From Collimonas sp. UBA1456 (GTDB lineage Bacteria > Pseudomonadota > Gammaproteobacteria > Burkholderiales > Burkholderiaceae_D): DNA of 55,960 nt. The stretch lies in NCBI GenBank assembly GCA_002325825.1, contig DCSW01000102.1, forward strand, positions 1 to 55,960, given 5' to 3'. The position numbers and the translations under genes were made by a program. Under the pieces are notes generated by a model. The model was not told the origin of the DNA, did no database searches, and saw nothing but the letters and a program-made list of their open reading frames with translations. Position 1 is the first letter of the stretch; each line of letters starts with the position of its first letter. Below, in pieces: positions 1 through 7,890 of the stretch.

Positions 1-149
1 GTTCTCCGATAACCGGGTGACGCTGCAAACTGGCGCATCTTCCTGACGGTATTGCGATGAATTCCGAAGTAGCGTGCAACAACATGCTACTTCTTGTTTT
101 CGACCATTACTGCCCAACGTACTTTGACGTATAAATCTACCAGAAACAT
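1..149 (-). pseudogene. istA: IS21-family transposase IstA, N-terminal fragment (runs off window edge)
   Basis: Read on the minus strand from an ATG at 147-149, the frame gives an IstA-like start (MFLVDLYVKVRWAVMVE) and, after one in-frame stop, a helix-turn-helix-like stretch (ARYFGIHRNTVRKM). This matches the DNA-binding N-terminus of IS21 transposases. A purine-rich Shine-Dalgarno-like sequence (GGAAAGG) lies just upstream. The stop after about 20 codons makes this copy inactive as read. The rest of the element lies beyond the left edge, so its full state cannot be judged. The family call rests on the motif and on an istB fragment next to the other copy of the same end sequence near 3836. 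Confidence 0.7.
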
Positions 150-162
150 CCTTTCCAAATTT

Positions 163-261
163 CTTATGTATCTCCAGATACATAAGACTACAGGCTAGGA
201 GTGGTACACTTGTAATGTGCCATTCATGGCCTGCCAAAGTGCGCCTTCCGGTTAGTCACGC
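163..261 (-). repeat. IS21-type element end, copy 1 (inverted relative to copy 2)
   Basis: This segment, reverse-complemented, matches 3726-3825 with few differences. It includes the shared blocks GGCCATGAATGGCACATTA and GTGTACCACTCCTAGCC. A short hairpin (CTTATGTATCT, 2-base loop, AGATACATAAG; 163-186) sits directly upstream of the istA start. The exact terminal base of the element cannot be fixed without a third copy. Both ends begin to match around the sequence GCGTGACTAA. Confidence 0.75.
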
Positions 262-511
262 GGCTTTTATAATAATGGACGCCGATAGATCCAGCGGCTT
301 CGGATTCTTCTTATCGCCGCCCATGGATCCACAGGTCGACCAGTAAGGATTCCGGCTCGCTATCCTTGATCATGGCCACCGCCCAGCTTTCATCGTCGTC
401 ATGCCACAAACGTGGATCCTAGGGCACGCAGCTATCGCCGGACTCAGACTCAAGGTGGCTCCAACCGGCAGATCCGGGGCTTGCGGGGAGTTATCGTTCA
501 TTGCAAAGATG
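262..511 (-). pseudogene. Remnant of an unrecognised gene downstream of gltS
   Basis: The minus strand from an ATG at about 511 reads MNDNSPQAPDLPVG, and further on in shifted frames WHDDDESWAVAMIKDSEPE and LLVDLWIHG. There are at least two frame changes or stops. The wording looks protein-like (acidic, tryptophan-containing) and ends against the IS21-type end. I do not recognise the family. It could be a small conserved protein gene broken by point decay. The call is tentative. Confidence 0.35.
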
Positions 512-658
512 GTCACTTCGAAAAGGCGATGAAATGTCGGTAACAGCGAATTGTATATTACAAAGCGACTGATGACTCCACGCAGTCGCTGCTCTCCCGT
601 TCTTCCTAAGTCTCGATCTCCTCCTGCCTAGCGGCGGATATTATGTAACGAAGCGGCT

Positions 659-1867
659 TCAGTGATAAATCGGCAGCGCCAGGAACAGCTTGATCACGAT
701 CGCATTTCCAATGTCGATGAAGAACGCACTGACCATCGGCACAACAAGAAACGCCAGCCGTGATGGCCCGAATCGATCCGTCACCGCCTGCATGTTAGCA
801 ATCGCAGTCGGCGTTGCACCCAATCCAAAACCGCAGTGTCCGGCCGCCAGAACAGCCGCATCGTAGTTCGATCCCATCAAACGAAAAGTCACAAAAGCGG
901 CATACAGGGCCATCGCGATCGTCTGCACGGCCAGGATCAACAGCACCGGCAGCGCCAACGAAGCCAGATCCCACAAGCGCAAACTCATCAATACCATCGC
1001 CAGAAACAGGGATAGGGTGACATTGCTGATTACCAGAATCCCACGTTCAAAGAACTCGTAGCCCACGCTCAACGACAAACCGTTTCTCAACAACACACCA
1101 ATGAACAACACGCAGACAAACGTCGGCAATTCAAATGCGGTACCACTGAGTTGGTTAGCACTCATTGTGCCGACCGTCAGGCTAACCGCAATCAGGGCCA
1201 GCGCTTCAATGAACGATTGCGCGGCAATAGGTCGCTCTGCCTTTGGCTGCTCGTAGCTTTGCGGAGGCTCTTGTTTTTCCTGACGAGTTTTGACCGTTGG
1301 CAATTTCATCCGCCTCACCAGGAATCCGGCTATCGGGCCGCCAATCAAACCTCCCAGAACCAAGCCGAATGTTGCGCACGCTATTGCAATCTCGGTCGCT
1401 GCCGCCAATCCGTGATGCTCGGAAAACACGTGCCCCCAAGCTGCACCGGTGCCATGCCCACCGGACAAGGAAATCGAGCCACTCAACAACCCAATCAACG
1501 GATCCAGTCCCATCGCTTTGGCCATACCGATGCCAATCACATCCTGCAATATCAGCAAGCCCAACACTACCACCAGGAACAACACCAGAGTGCGACCGCC
1601 GGCCTTCAGACTAGCCAGATTAGTATTCAGTCCGATGGTGGCAAAAAACGCCAGCATCAGCGGCCCCTGCAAACTGCCGTCGAACTGCACTTCAACATCG
1701 CCCAGCCCGCGTAATGCAAACAAAACCAACGCCACCACCAAGCCACCCACCGTCGGCTCAGAGATGCTATACGTTTTAAGGAAATTGGACGACGATACCA
1801 GCTTGCCTCCCAACAGCAGTACCAGCGATGCCACCACCAACGTTTCGAGTGTATCCAGAGCTATCAT
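659..1867 (-). CDS. gltS: Sodium/glutamate symporter GltS
   Basis: The 402-residue protein has about ten hydrophobic segments in two halves, as in the GltS family. It carries the glycine/serine-rich re-entrant loop signatures LSGSISLSGGHGTGAAWG (near residues 130-147) and AAGHCGFGLGATPTAIANM in the second half. The family imports L-glutamate with sodium across the inner membrane. Length matches the family (about 400). The start is the ATG at 1865-1867, with a purine-rich GAGAAG about nine bases upstream. It is the only intact recognisable gene between two inverted IS21-type ends. Function is established for the family; sodium coupling here is inferred. Confidence 0.95.
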   Translation of the reverse strand: MIALDTLETLVVASLVLLLGGKLVSSSNFLKTYSISEPTVGGLVVALVLFALRGLGDVEVQFDGSLQGPLMLAFFATIGLNTNLASLKAGGRTLVLFLVVVLGLLILQDVIGIGMAKAMGLDPLIGLLSGSISLSGGHGTGAAWGHVFSEHHGLAAATEIAIACATFGLVLGGLIGGPIAGFLVRRMKLPTVKTRQEKQEPPQSYEQPKAERPIAAQSFIEALALIAVSLTVGTMSANQLSGTAFELPTFVCVLFIGVLLRNGLSLSVGYEFFERGILVISNVTLSLFLAMVLMSLRLWDLASLALPVLLILAVQTIAMALYAAFVTFRLMGSNYDAAVLAAGHCGFGLGATPTAIANMQAVTDRFGPSRLAFLVVPMVSAFFIDIGNAIVIKLFLALPIYH

Positions 1868-2047
1868 TTTTATTTCACTTCTCTTTGTTGTAACTGAAAA
1901 TATATAAAAAAAACATAATATTTCTGGCGTGTAAGCACCAACCCAGCTTACCAGGATAGCTGCCCCCCTTCACAACAACATTGCCAAAGGCAAATTAAAA
2001 ATAAAAAAAGGATCTAAGGATATGGCGTTGTTGACCTTCGGTCGGTC

Positions 2048-2456
2048 TCAGTTTCCATGACTTGCCAAAATCAACGGGGATTTACGTTGATCCGATGTGT
2101 GCGCTGCAACCAACGTTTGCAGCGTCAGCCAATCACGAGCCTGCCCTGCCACCCACAGCCCGGCATCGAGAATCAGATGCCATTGTTGTTCCAGGCTTTG
2201 CGAACATGGTGGATCAATAAGCCGGTCGGCGACGCTGGCAAGAATCAGCAGCGGCATCTGCGGTGCGTTTTCCGGCGCCTGATAGCGAATTGCAGCACAC
2301 AGCTGGCCTATAACATTGGCGCAACACTGACCGGATGATCGTGTTGATAGCTGATCCAAGTGACCAGCACCTGCGTTTGCGGGTGGGCTGTAATTGCTGG
2401 TCAGGCGCAGCAACAGATTTTCCTGGGGTTCGATATGGCACCACCCAGCCTAACAA
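2048..2456 (-). pseudogene. Alpha/beta-hydrolase, C-terminal remnant
   Basis: A minus-strand frame ending at 2048 contains MPLLILASVADRLIDPPCSQ followed by LEQQWHLILDAGLWV. This resembles the late-acid region of alpha/beta hydrolases, where the catalytic aspartate sits in a 'GDRLVDP'-like turn. The expected closing histidine region (HPWAGHDLP-type in relatives I recall) appears altered, and upstream the frame changes near 2400. No nucleophile elbow (GxSxG) is visible, so the front of the gene is gone or scrambled. It is most likely a dead hydrolase. Confidence 0.5.
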
Positions 2457-3403
2457 GCATAGGGAAAACAGCGCCTGACAAAGATCAGTGGCAAAATAAT
2501 CTGGTCACCACTTGTATGCGCTTACAATATTAAGTAATACCACATTATGCTTCACGCTGCATAATTCCCGGGTCTCGGCTCCCATTGGTTCATCGGAAAC
2601 CCTGTGGTATCAAGGCAGACACGGCCCAATAAGCTGCCATCCAAATATCAAGACAACCTTTTCGCTGGAATTGAGCGAGGCATTACGTATCAGGTCAACC
2701 TCACTCTGGTTACAACTGGAACTGTCCTACATGCCAGTCGAATTAACCAAAGTCATTGGAACCAATCTTACCAATGCCAGTTTCTGATGCGGCGCCGCTG
2801 CCCATTTCAGGCGAGTCAGCATGCTACGCAAAAAAGACAGCAAGACATGAGTATAGGTTCGTTCGAGGCCGTGAACGCCTCCTAAAAAATCGACTACCGG
2901 CGCTTCCGGATTCTTGCCGCCTATCGGCAGCGCATAAATAAACTGGAAAACTATGCTTTTTTATCCCGACTGCGCAGACGATCTTGCTATCCAGGTAAGG
3001 TTTTTTATTTTGCATGATGCGTTCCAGCTTAATTAATTCCGACAAATCGCAATTTATTTTTTGCGATCCTAGCTTTTTTGGATTTTATAGATTGCTATAA
3101 TTTTAAATTATGTACCTAGTTGATGAGATTATCAAGGACATCTTTGCAAAAAAAGACTGACCGCCGTATCGCAAGATCGGTGTGTGCGTTTGCCTCTGAT
3201 TATAACAATTCGAGATTGGTCGCAGCACGATCACAATGTAAGGATTTCACCAACCCACCGTCGTGGGCCATACTCTAACGCCAAGAATATACCACTGCGA
3301 CAGATGATCTGCTGGTGGGTGGGGTAGTCGCCACTGCCGCTTAGCCGACCGGTGGTGGCAGCAGAGGGTCATTTCGGCTTGCTTGGTGCCCGCTGGGTAA
3401 TGC
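2457..3403. other. Gene-poor decayed stretch
   Basis: No intact gene was recognised here. Short open frames on both strands (for example 2512-2787 and 2604-2885 on plus) have no motif I can place. One minus-strand stretch at about 2965-3045 (ELIKLERIMQNKKPYLDSKI) faintly recalls the linker before an AraC-type helix-turn-helix, but it breaks off at once. The stretch is best read as eroded coding DNA. Confidence 0.5.
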
Positions 3404-3688
3404 TTACTTTGTCAAACCGAAAATTGCATCGTAGCCGTTCTTGGCACGATCGGCTTCCTCGAGCTCATTGTTCAAACCCAAGTCTTCCAATTCTTCCGAA
3501 GCGTTATTGTATTGCTTGCTGCTGGAAACGCCGATAACCCGGTAAATTTCTTGTTTTGCATTGCGGATGCCAATCAACATTTTTTCCTGCCTGACGATAT
3601 TCAATTCCACCGTCGTCACCAAAATATTGGTCATGATGTCGTGATCGAACTCGGGGATGTCTTTGTTTCCGATCAGTACTGTTTTCAA
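3404..3688 (-). CDS. Small conserved-looking protein of unknown function (94 aa, TTG start)
   Basis: A complete 94-codon minus-strand frame starts at a TTG (3686-3688). A good ribosome-binding site (AGAGGA) lies five bases upstream, and it closes with a normal stop. The protein begins MKTVLIGNKDIPEFDHD and continues with LVTTVELNIVRQEKMLIGIR, then an acidic helix-like stretch (ASEELEDLGLNNELEEADRA). No signal peptide or membrane segment is seen. I do not recognise a family. It lies between decayed DNA and an IS21-type end, yet shows no stop or frameshift, so it is either recently arrived or kept by selection. It could also be a fragment of a longer protein whose family I miss. Confidence 0.55.
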   Translation of the reverse strand: MKTVLIGNKDIPEFDHDIMTNILVTTVELNIVRQEKMLIGIRNAKQEIYRVIGVSSSKQYNNASEELEDLGLNNELEEADRAKNGYDAIFGLTK

Positions 3689-3725
3689 TCTAGTCCTCTT
3701 ATATATATAAATAAAGATAAATGCA

Positions 3726-3835
3726 GCGTGACTAATATACCGGAAAGCGCACTTGGGCCGGCCATGAATGGCACATTAAAAGTGTACCACTCCTAGCCTG
3801 TAGTCTTATGTATCTGAAGATACATAAGACTACAG
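3726..3835 (+). repeat. IS21-type element end, copy 2
   Basis: This is nearly identical to the reverse complement of 163-261, with the same GGCCATGAATGGCACATTA and GTGTACCACTCCTAGCC blocks. It is oriented so that transposase genes should follow to the right. Instead of istA, the sequence passes from the hairpin directly into an istB fragment, so this copy has lost istA. It ends in a perfect palindrome (separate entry). Confidence 0.75.
3798..3835. repeat. 38-bp near-continuous perfect palindrome at the IS21-type end
   Basis: The left arm CTGTAGTCTTATGTATCT (3798-3815) and the right arm AGATACATAAGACTACAG (3818-3835) pair perfectly across a two-base centre (GA). In copy 1 only the inner 11 bases of each arm pair. 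The outer seven bases of the right arm here are therefore extra symmetry, probably created when the deletion joining this end to istB formed. Confidence 0.85.
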
Positions 3836-4020
3836 CGGCGCCTTCACAACGGCGGCAGCCCCGGCACATGAACTGATGGAAGCGCATGACGAGAAACGAT
3901 TGCGTGCCTTGCAAAAAGCAACTGACTAAAGTCAAGTTACTGATTGTCGATGAACTGGGCTATGTGCCGTTTATGGCGATAGGTGCGGAGTTGTTGTGTT
4001 CAATCTTAAGCTGGAGCTAG
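3836..4020 (+). pseudogene. istB: IS21-family helper ATPase IstB, internal fragment
   Basis: Two plus-strand frames together read AHELMEAHDEKRLRALQK and then, after a frameshift near 3920, VKLLIVDELGYVPFMAIGAELL. This is the Walker B region of IstB (LLIVDELGYVP) plus its preceding helix. The Walker A part and the C-terminus are missing, so the fragment is about 60 codons of a roughly 250-residue protein. It confirms that the adjacent repeat is an IS21-type end. Confidence 0.8.
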
Positions 4021-4303
4021 CAAGAGAAAGCAGGCCAGCCCACTTGGACATACTGTCTGTCGGCTTCCTTGAAGCCTTTGGGCGCAGTAACAGTCTGCGT
4101 AGCCTTATCATGGTGGCAACCTTCGTGGTCGCCGGAATGGTTCAGCCGGAATAGCACCCGGAACGTACATTTACTGCCCTCTTCCCATACCTGAGTGTGA
4201 TGATGTCGGCATGCTTCAGCAATTGCTTCAACTCATCTCCTACACGCAGCAACTCGTACATGACGAATTGCATATCTCGCAGGGGCGCTACATATTGGCC
4301 CAT
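4015..4303 (-). pseudogene. Acyl-CoA dehydrogenase, N-terminal fragment
   Basis: The minus-strand frame from ATG 4301-4303 reads MGQYVAPLRDMQFVMYELL and then ELKQLLKHADI. This is the characteristic N-terminal extension domain of large (about 600-residue) bacterial acyl-CoA dehydrogenases. Shifted frames further on contain VTAPKGFKEA-like and QYV..GWPAFSC-like remains, close to the point where the istB scrap begins. The dehydrogenase core is absent. In relatives this gene sits beside a TetR regulator, as it does here. Confidence 0.75.
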
Positions 4304-4394
4304 GGTTCTCTCACGATAATTAAATTTATCGAGCTGCCGTCTTGGCAGAGATTGTATAAGTAGTTTGCGAAGATTTCCTGGTATCTGCAACTTA

Positions 4395-5022
4395 CTAGGA
4401 AACCGGCTTGATGTTGCGATAGCTGTCAATCAAGCAATTGAAGCCTCGTTGCGCGCGTTCGACGCTGCGGGCCTTGTTCAGGAAGCGAGCGTCGTGATGC
4501 AGCCCGAGAATCAGACCGTACATCTCACATACCAATTGATCGGCGTCGGTATCGACGCGCAAGTGTCTGGCTTCAATCGCTTGCAACGCGAAGCGATGCA
4601 GTGCTTGTTGCCAGGTACGTACCACCGCCAGTTCGAACAGGAAGTGTTCTACCACAAGTATTAAGGAAGCGTGTGGCCTACCGTGCCTGAAAGCCATGTT
4701 TGCATGCCGGATCCCTGGATTCGGCAGGTGACGATTGAAATCCCATCAGATTGCATCTATATCAGCGGCGCCGTGGAATACGACGATCGTCCTGGCGAAA
4801 TCCGCGAGCAACTAGTCAGGGTGATACAGCTTCACCACTTCGATCTCCAGATCCTCATGCGAACCGAAATGCGTGAACACGCCCGATTTACTCATGTTCA
4901 TTCTTTTCGGCCAGTATGGCGATCGTCAAGCCTTCAATGCCGTCACGACTTGCCAAAGTAATGGCGACGTCAAGAATCGCTGCGTGGGTCATTTCGCCCT
5001 TATGCATGAGTTTCGGCGGCAT
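4395..5022 (-). pseudogene. TetR-family transcriptional regulator, frameshifted
   Basis: The start ATG at 5020-5022 opens MPPKLMHKGEMTHAAILDVA with the helix-turn-helix start ASRDGIEGLTIAILAEK. The frame then breaks at about 4900, just before the expected recognition helix (SGVFTHFG is readable in another frame). The C-terminal ligand domain is readable at 4395-4640 (ALHRFALQAIEARHLRVDTD, LILGLHHDARFLNKARSVER). The order regulator then acyl-CoA dehydrogenase on the same strand suggests it once controlled that fatty-acid gene. Both are dead. Confidence 0.8.
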
Positions 5023-5333
5023 GTTGATGATCGGAATCTACCACAATAGTCCTGTCTCTGTCTGATTAAAATTCGCGTTTGCTAGCTTGATGACTGCTGC
5101 CAGCAATAATTAGAATGCTCGCACTATTATTTCACCAGAATAAAAAAATATAAAATGGCGACTTAGAACACCAATTCTACCGGGAATCAATTAGAAATTT
5201 ATTCGGGTTTCATTTACGCCAACTGTCTACAACGTTGCGTGCCGCCGGGCACTTCGAAAATACTCCAGGCCGCCTTACGGTAACCGGAAACACAAGTGGA
5301 AGCGATATCAAATAATCCGCTGATTCGAGTGAA
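5023..5333. other. Intergenic stretch with no recognisable gene
   Basis: The stretch between the TetR and Hsp15 ruins is AT-rich in its left part (5100-5210) and holds no open frame with a recognisable motif. Confidence 0.5.
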
Positions 5334-5720
5334 TCAGGATTGCGCCTTGTCACGCAAGCGGCGGTCACGTTTGGTTGGGCGGCCCTTGATCTCGATGGTC
5401 GGTTCGCGGAAGAATTTGCGGTCTGTGGCCAGTTTGCCGCGCAAAGAGATTCTCCCCCTCTGTTTCACCATAAAGCGTCTACGTAATCGCCACCACACTG
5501 CGTGTATCAGCCAACAGCACGACTTCGACTTGCATTGTCGACCGCCAGTATGTCGCCGATCTTCAGATCGCGAGCGGGCTTGGGGCGTTCGTCGTTCAAC
5601 CGGATCTTGCCGTTATCGACCGCGTCGTTGGCAAATGTGCAGGTCTTGAAAAACCGTGCAGCCCAGAAGCCACTTGTCGATACGCACTGCACCAACCGTT
5701 CTGCCGACTACTTTACTCAT
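5334..5720 (-). pseudogene. hslR: Hsp15 / S4-domain RNA-binding heat-shock protein, frameshifted
   Basis: The minus-strand ATG at 5718-5720 reads MSKVVGRTVGAVRIDKWL and then shifts frame at about 5660. The S4 domain continues in the next frame (ARFFKTCTFANDAVDNGKIR, LNDERPKPARDLKIGDILAV) and breaks again near 5540. The basic C-terminal tail (KGRPTKRDRRLRDKAQS) ends at a stop at 5334-5336. The overall span, about 129 codons, matches intact Hsp15, so decay is by small indels. The family rescues stalled 50S subunits carrying nascent chains. Confidence 0.88.
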
Positions 5721-5774
5721 ATGTTACTTTATCGCCTGGCAAGCGTATGGCTTGTCAACGTCCTATTACTCCGG

Positions 5775-6041
5775 TTACACAGGATTATCGATATCGACGA
5801 ACTGGTGCTGTAAGCCGAAATGCTCGCCAAGATGGCGGCCCGGCGCCTGCATGCCGTAACGTTCGGTCGTCAGGTAGGCGACGCCGCTTTTCGATGCCAG
5901 GTACAACTTCAGACGCTTGTATTTGGCGCCGATCACACGCGCATCCCCACCGCGCCAACAATAGCCGTGATGTATCAAGATTGCATCGTCACCAGAAGGA
6001 TAATTTCTGTGCATCTTTCCACCTGCAAACCATTTGGGCAA
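5775..6041 (-). pseudogene. Nif3/YbgI-like dinuclear-metal protein with large internal deletion
   Basis: The frame is open for 88 codons but fuses two distant parts of the family. AILIHHGYCWRGGDARVIGA, from the N-terminal half (metal-ligand HHG), is joined after LKLYLASKSGVAYL to TTERYGMQAPGRHLGEHFGL and QHQFVDIDNPV from the extreme C-terminus. Family members have about 250 residues, so more than half is missing. The gene is divergent from the degS-like gene, as in related genomes. The remnant is unlikely to form the hexameric ring known for this family. Confidence 0.8.
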
Positions 6042-6049
6042 TAATCTCG

Positions 6050-6093
6050 GAACTGTGTAATATTTAATGTTTCGGCAAAATATTACACAGTTC
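6050..6093. repeat. Perfect 16-bp inverted repeat between divergent genes
   Basis: GAACTGTGTAATATTT (6050-6065) and AAATATTACACAGTTC (6078-6093) are perfect reverse complements with a 12-base spacer. They lie 43 bases before the chosen degS-like start and just outside the Nif3-like remnant. The spacing allows either a stem-loop in the leader or a dimeric operator. No T-run follows on either side, so a simple terminator is unlikely. Confidence 0.85.
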
Positions 6094-6135
6094 GGTACGA
6101 ATTATCGACTTTTGACTCATTTAGAGACCCCCACT

Positions 6136-7311
6136 ATGCGACGTTTTTGGCTGTTATTTGCGCAAACCGTAACCATCGGTTTAGCGATCTGGTTCATTGT
6201 AACGACCTTGAAGCCCTACTGGACAACAGGATCGCTAACAAGTTCACGCCTGCATATCGCGGCATCGAAGGTACCGTTGCAGGAAGTTGCACCGGGAATG
6301 CCAGCGTCGGGCTCCTACCGCGACGCCTCGCATCGGGCAATGCCATCGGTAGTGAACATCTTCACCAGCAAGGACGCCAGGCCGAGCACACTGCCGCAAA
6401 TGCTGGAAGACCCGCTGCTAAGAAAATTCTTCGGCGATCGCGGTGACGACTCGGATGACAAGCAATCCAGCCTCGGCTCGGGTGTGGTAGTCAGCCCGCA
6501 AGGCTATATCCTAACCAATAATCACGTGATCGAAGCGGCGGATGAAATTGAGGTGGCCTTGGCCGACGGCCGTACCGCAACCGCCAAAGTAGTTGGCGCC
6601 GATCCGGAAACCGACCTGGCCGTGATCAAGATCGATCTGCCGGATCTGCCGGCGATCATGCTCGGCCACGCCGACCAAGCTAGCGTCGGCGATGTGGTGC
6701 TGGCGATCGGCAATCCGTTCGGCGTCGGCCAGACCGTAACAATGGGAATCATTTCTGCGCTGGGCCGCAACCATCTCGGCATCAACACCTTCGAGAACTT
6801 CATTCAGACCGATGCCGCGATCAACCCCGGCAATTCAGGCGGCGCGCTGGTCGACACCAACGGCAACCTGCTCGGCATCAACACCGCCATTTATTCACGC
6901 ACCGGCGGCTCGCTCGGCATCGGCTTTGCGATACCGATGACCACCGCCAAGACAGTGATGGAATCGATCATCAATACCGGCCACGTGGTACGCGGCTATA
7001 TCGGTGTCGAACCGCAAGACATCACGCAAGAACTGTCGGAAAGTTTTGGCCTGACACGTAAGACCGGCGCCATCATTGCCGGCGTGGTGAAAAACGGCCC
7101 GGCCGACAAGGCCGGCCTGAAGCCGGGCGATATCCTGGTGGCGGTCGAAGGAAGACCCATTGCCGACACCACCGACATGATGAATCAGATTGCCCAATTG
7201 CAGCCGGGCAGTAAGGCCAAGCTGACCGTATTGCGCAAGACACGGGAATCGACGCTGGAAGCGATCGTCGGCAAACGGCCAGCGGTGAAACGCCAGATAC
7301 GGTCGAAATAA
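6136..7311 (+). CDS. degS: Membrane-anchored HtrA/DegS-like serine protease
   Basis: The 391-residue protein has an N-terminal membrane anchor (residues 4-25), a trypsin-like domain and one PDZ domain (about 275-380). The catalytic triad is visible as H130 (TNNHVIEAAD), D160 (PETDLAVIK) and S234 (NPGNSGGAL). One PDZ and an uncleaved anchor fit DegS/AlgW-type periplasmic stress sensors rather than two-PDZ DegP. I chose the ATG at 6136 because the anchor begins there; an upstream ATG at 6067 would add 23 residues without family support and overlaps the inverted repeat. Substrate here is unknown; RseA-type anti-sigma cleavage is the known role of DegS. Confidence 0.92.
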   Translation: MRRFWLLFAQTVTIGLAIWFIVTTLKPYWTTGSLTSSRLHIAASKVPLQEVAPGMPASGSYRDASHRAMPSVVNIFTSKDARPSTLPQMLEDPLLRKFFGDRGDDSDDKQSSLGSGVVVSPQGYILTNNHVIEAADEIEVALADGRTATAKVVGADPETDLAVIKIDLPDLPAIMLGHADQASVGDVVLAIGNPFGVGQTVTMGIISALGRNHLGINTFENFIQTDAAINPGNSGGALVDTNGNLLGINTAIYSRTGGSLGIGFAIPMTTAKTVMESIINTGHVVRGYIGVEPQDITQELSESFGLTRKTGAIIAGVVKNGPADKAGLKPGDILVAVEGRPIADTTDMMNQIAQLQPGSKAKLTVLRKTRESTLEAIVGKRPAVKRQIRSK

Positions 7312-7317
7312 AGGATA

Positions 7318-7830
7318 CAGCAACGCACATACGCGACCTCACACAATATCTTGCCGCACTATCGGAAAACAACAACCGCATCTGGTTCGTGGTTAACAAG
7401 CCGCGCTACGATGTCCTGCGAGCCGAGTTCCTCAAAGGGAGGATCCGCCTGATTGTAGACGTCAGCGAGTTCGATCCCGCAATCGCCAGATGCAATCCGA
7501 AGAAAGCACTGTTTAGGATCAATCGGGACATACGTTTTTCGCATGACAAAAATCCCTATAAGACATACTTCTCGGCATCTATCGCTGCCAGCAGGGTTGG
7601 AGAAGCCAAGCCAGGACGGCCCGGCTTATTATTTTTACATCGATACCAGCGGTAGCCTGCTGATCGCGGGCGGCGAATACATCAAGCAGAAAAATTTCAT
7701 TATATGAAAGGAATAGCACTTGAAGAAGATACCATCTGGATGCATTCTAAAAGGAGTTGATGAACAGCTTCAAGAACGCGTTTCCACTGGTTAGCTGGCT
7801 ACGCCAGATCAAAATACCAATCGAGGAATG
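7318..7830 (+). pseudogene. DUF2461-family protein, frameshifted
   Basis: The plus-strand frame after degS reads YLAALSENNRIWFVVNKPRY and PKKALFRINRDIRFSHDKNP followed by YKTYFSASIA. These are the conserved N-terminal blocks of the DUF2461 (TIGR02453) family. A frameshift near 7600 moves the next conserved part (AYYFYIDTSGSLLIAGGEYI) to another frame, and stops follow from about 7705. The C-terminal third is unreadable. Family function is unknown to me. Confidence 0.8.
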
Positions 7831-7890
7831 AGAACTACCAGTTGTCATACCAGGTACTGCTACGCCCGCGCATGGCATGGCAAGCGCATG

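Noticed and set aside
2824..3045. Minus-strand frame with an AraC-like linker (ELIKLERIMQNKKPYL)
   Set aside because: Only about 25 codons resemble the family and no recognition helix follows, so the match is too weak to list as a gene.
4365..4961. Plus-strand frames of about 100 codons opposite the TetR remnant
   Set aside because: They run antisense to recognisable TetR blocks and show no protein features of their own.
5507..5695. A 62-codon minus-strand frame as a separate small gene
   Set aside because: Its sequence is the middle of the Hsp15 S4 domain and continues in other frames on both sides, so it is part of the hslR pseudogene.
6066..6100. Inverted repeat before degS read as a rho-independent terminator
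   Set aside because: The stem is AT-rich and no T-run follows in either direction, so it was listed only as an inverted repeat.
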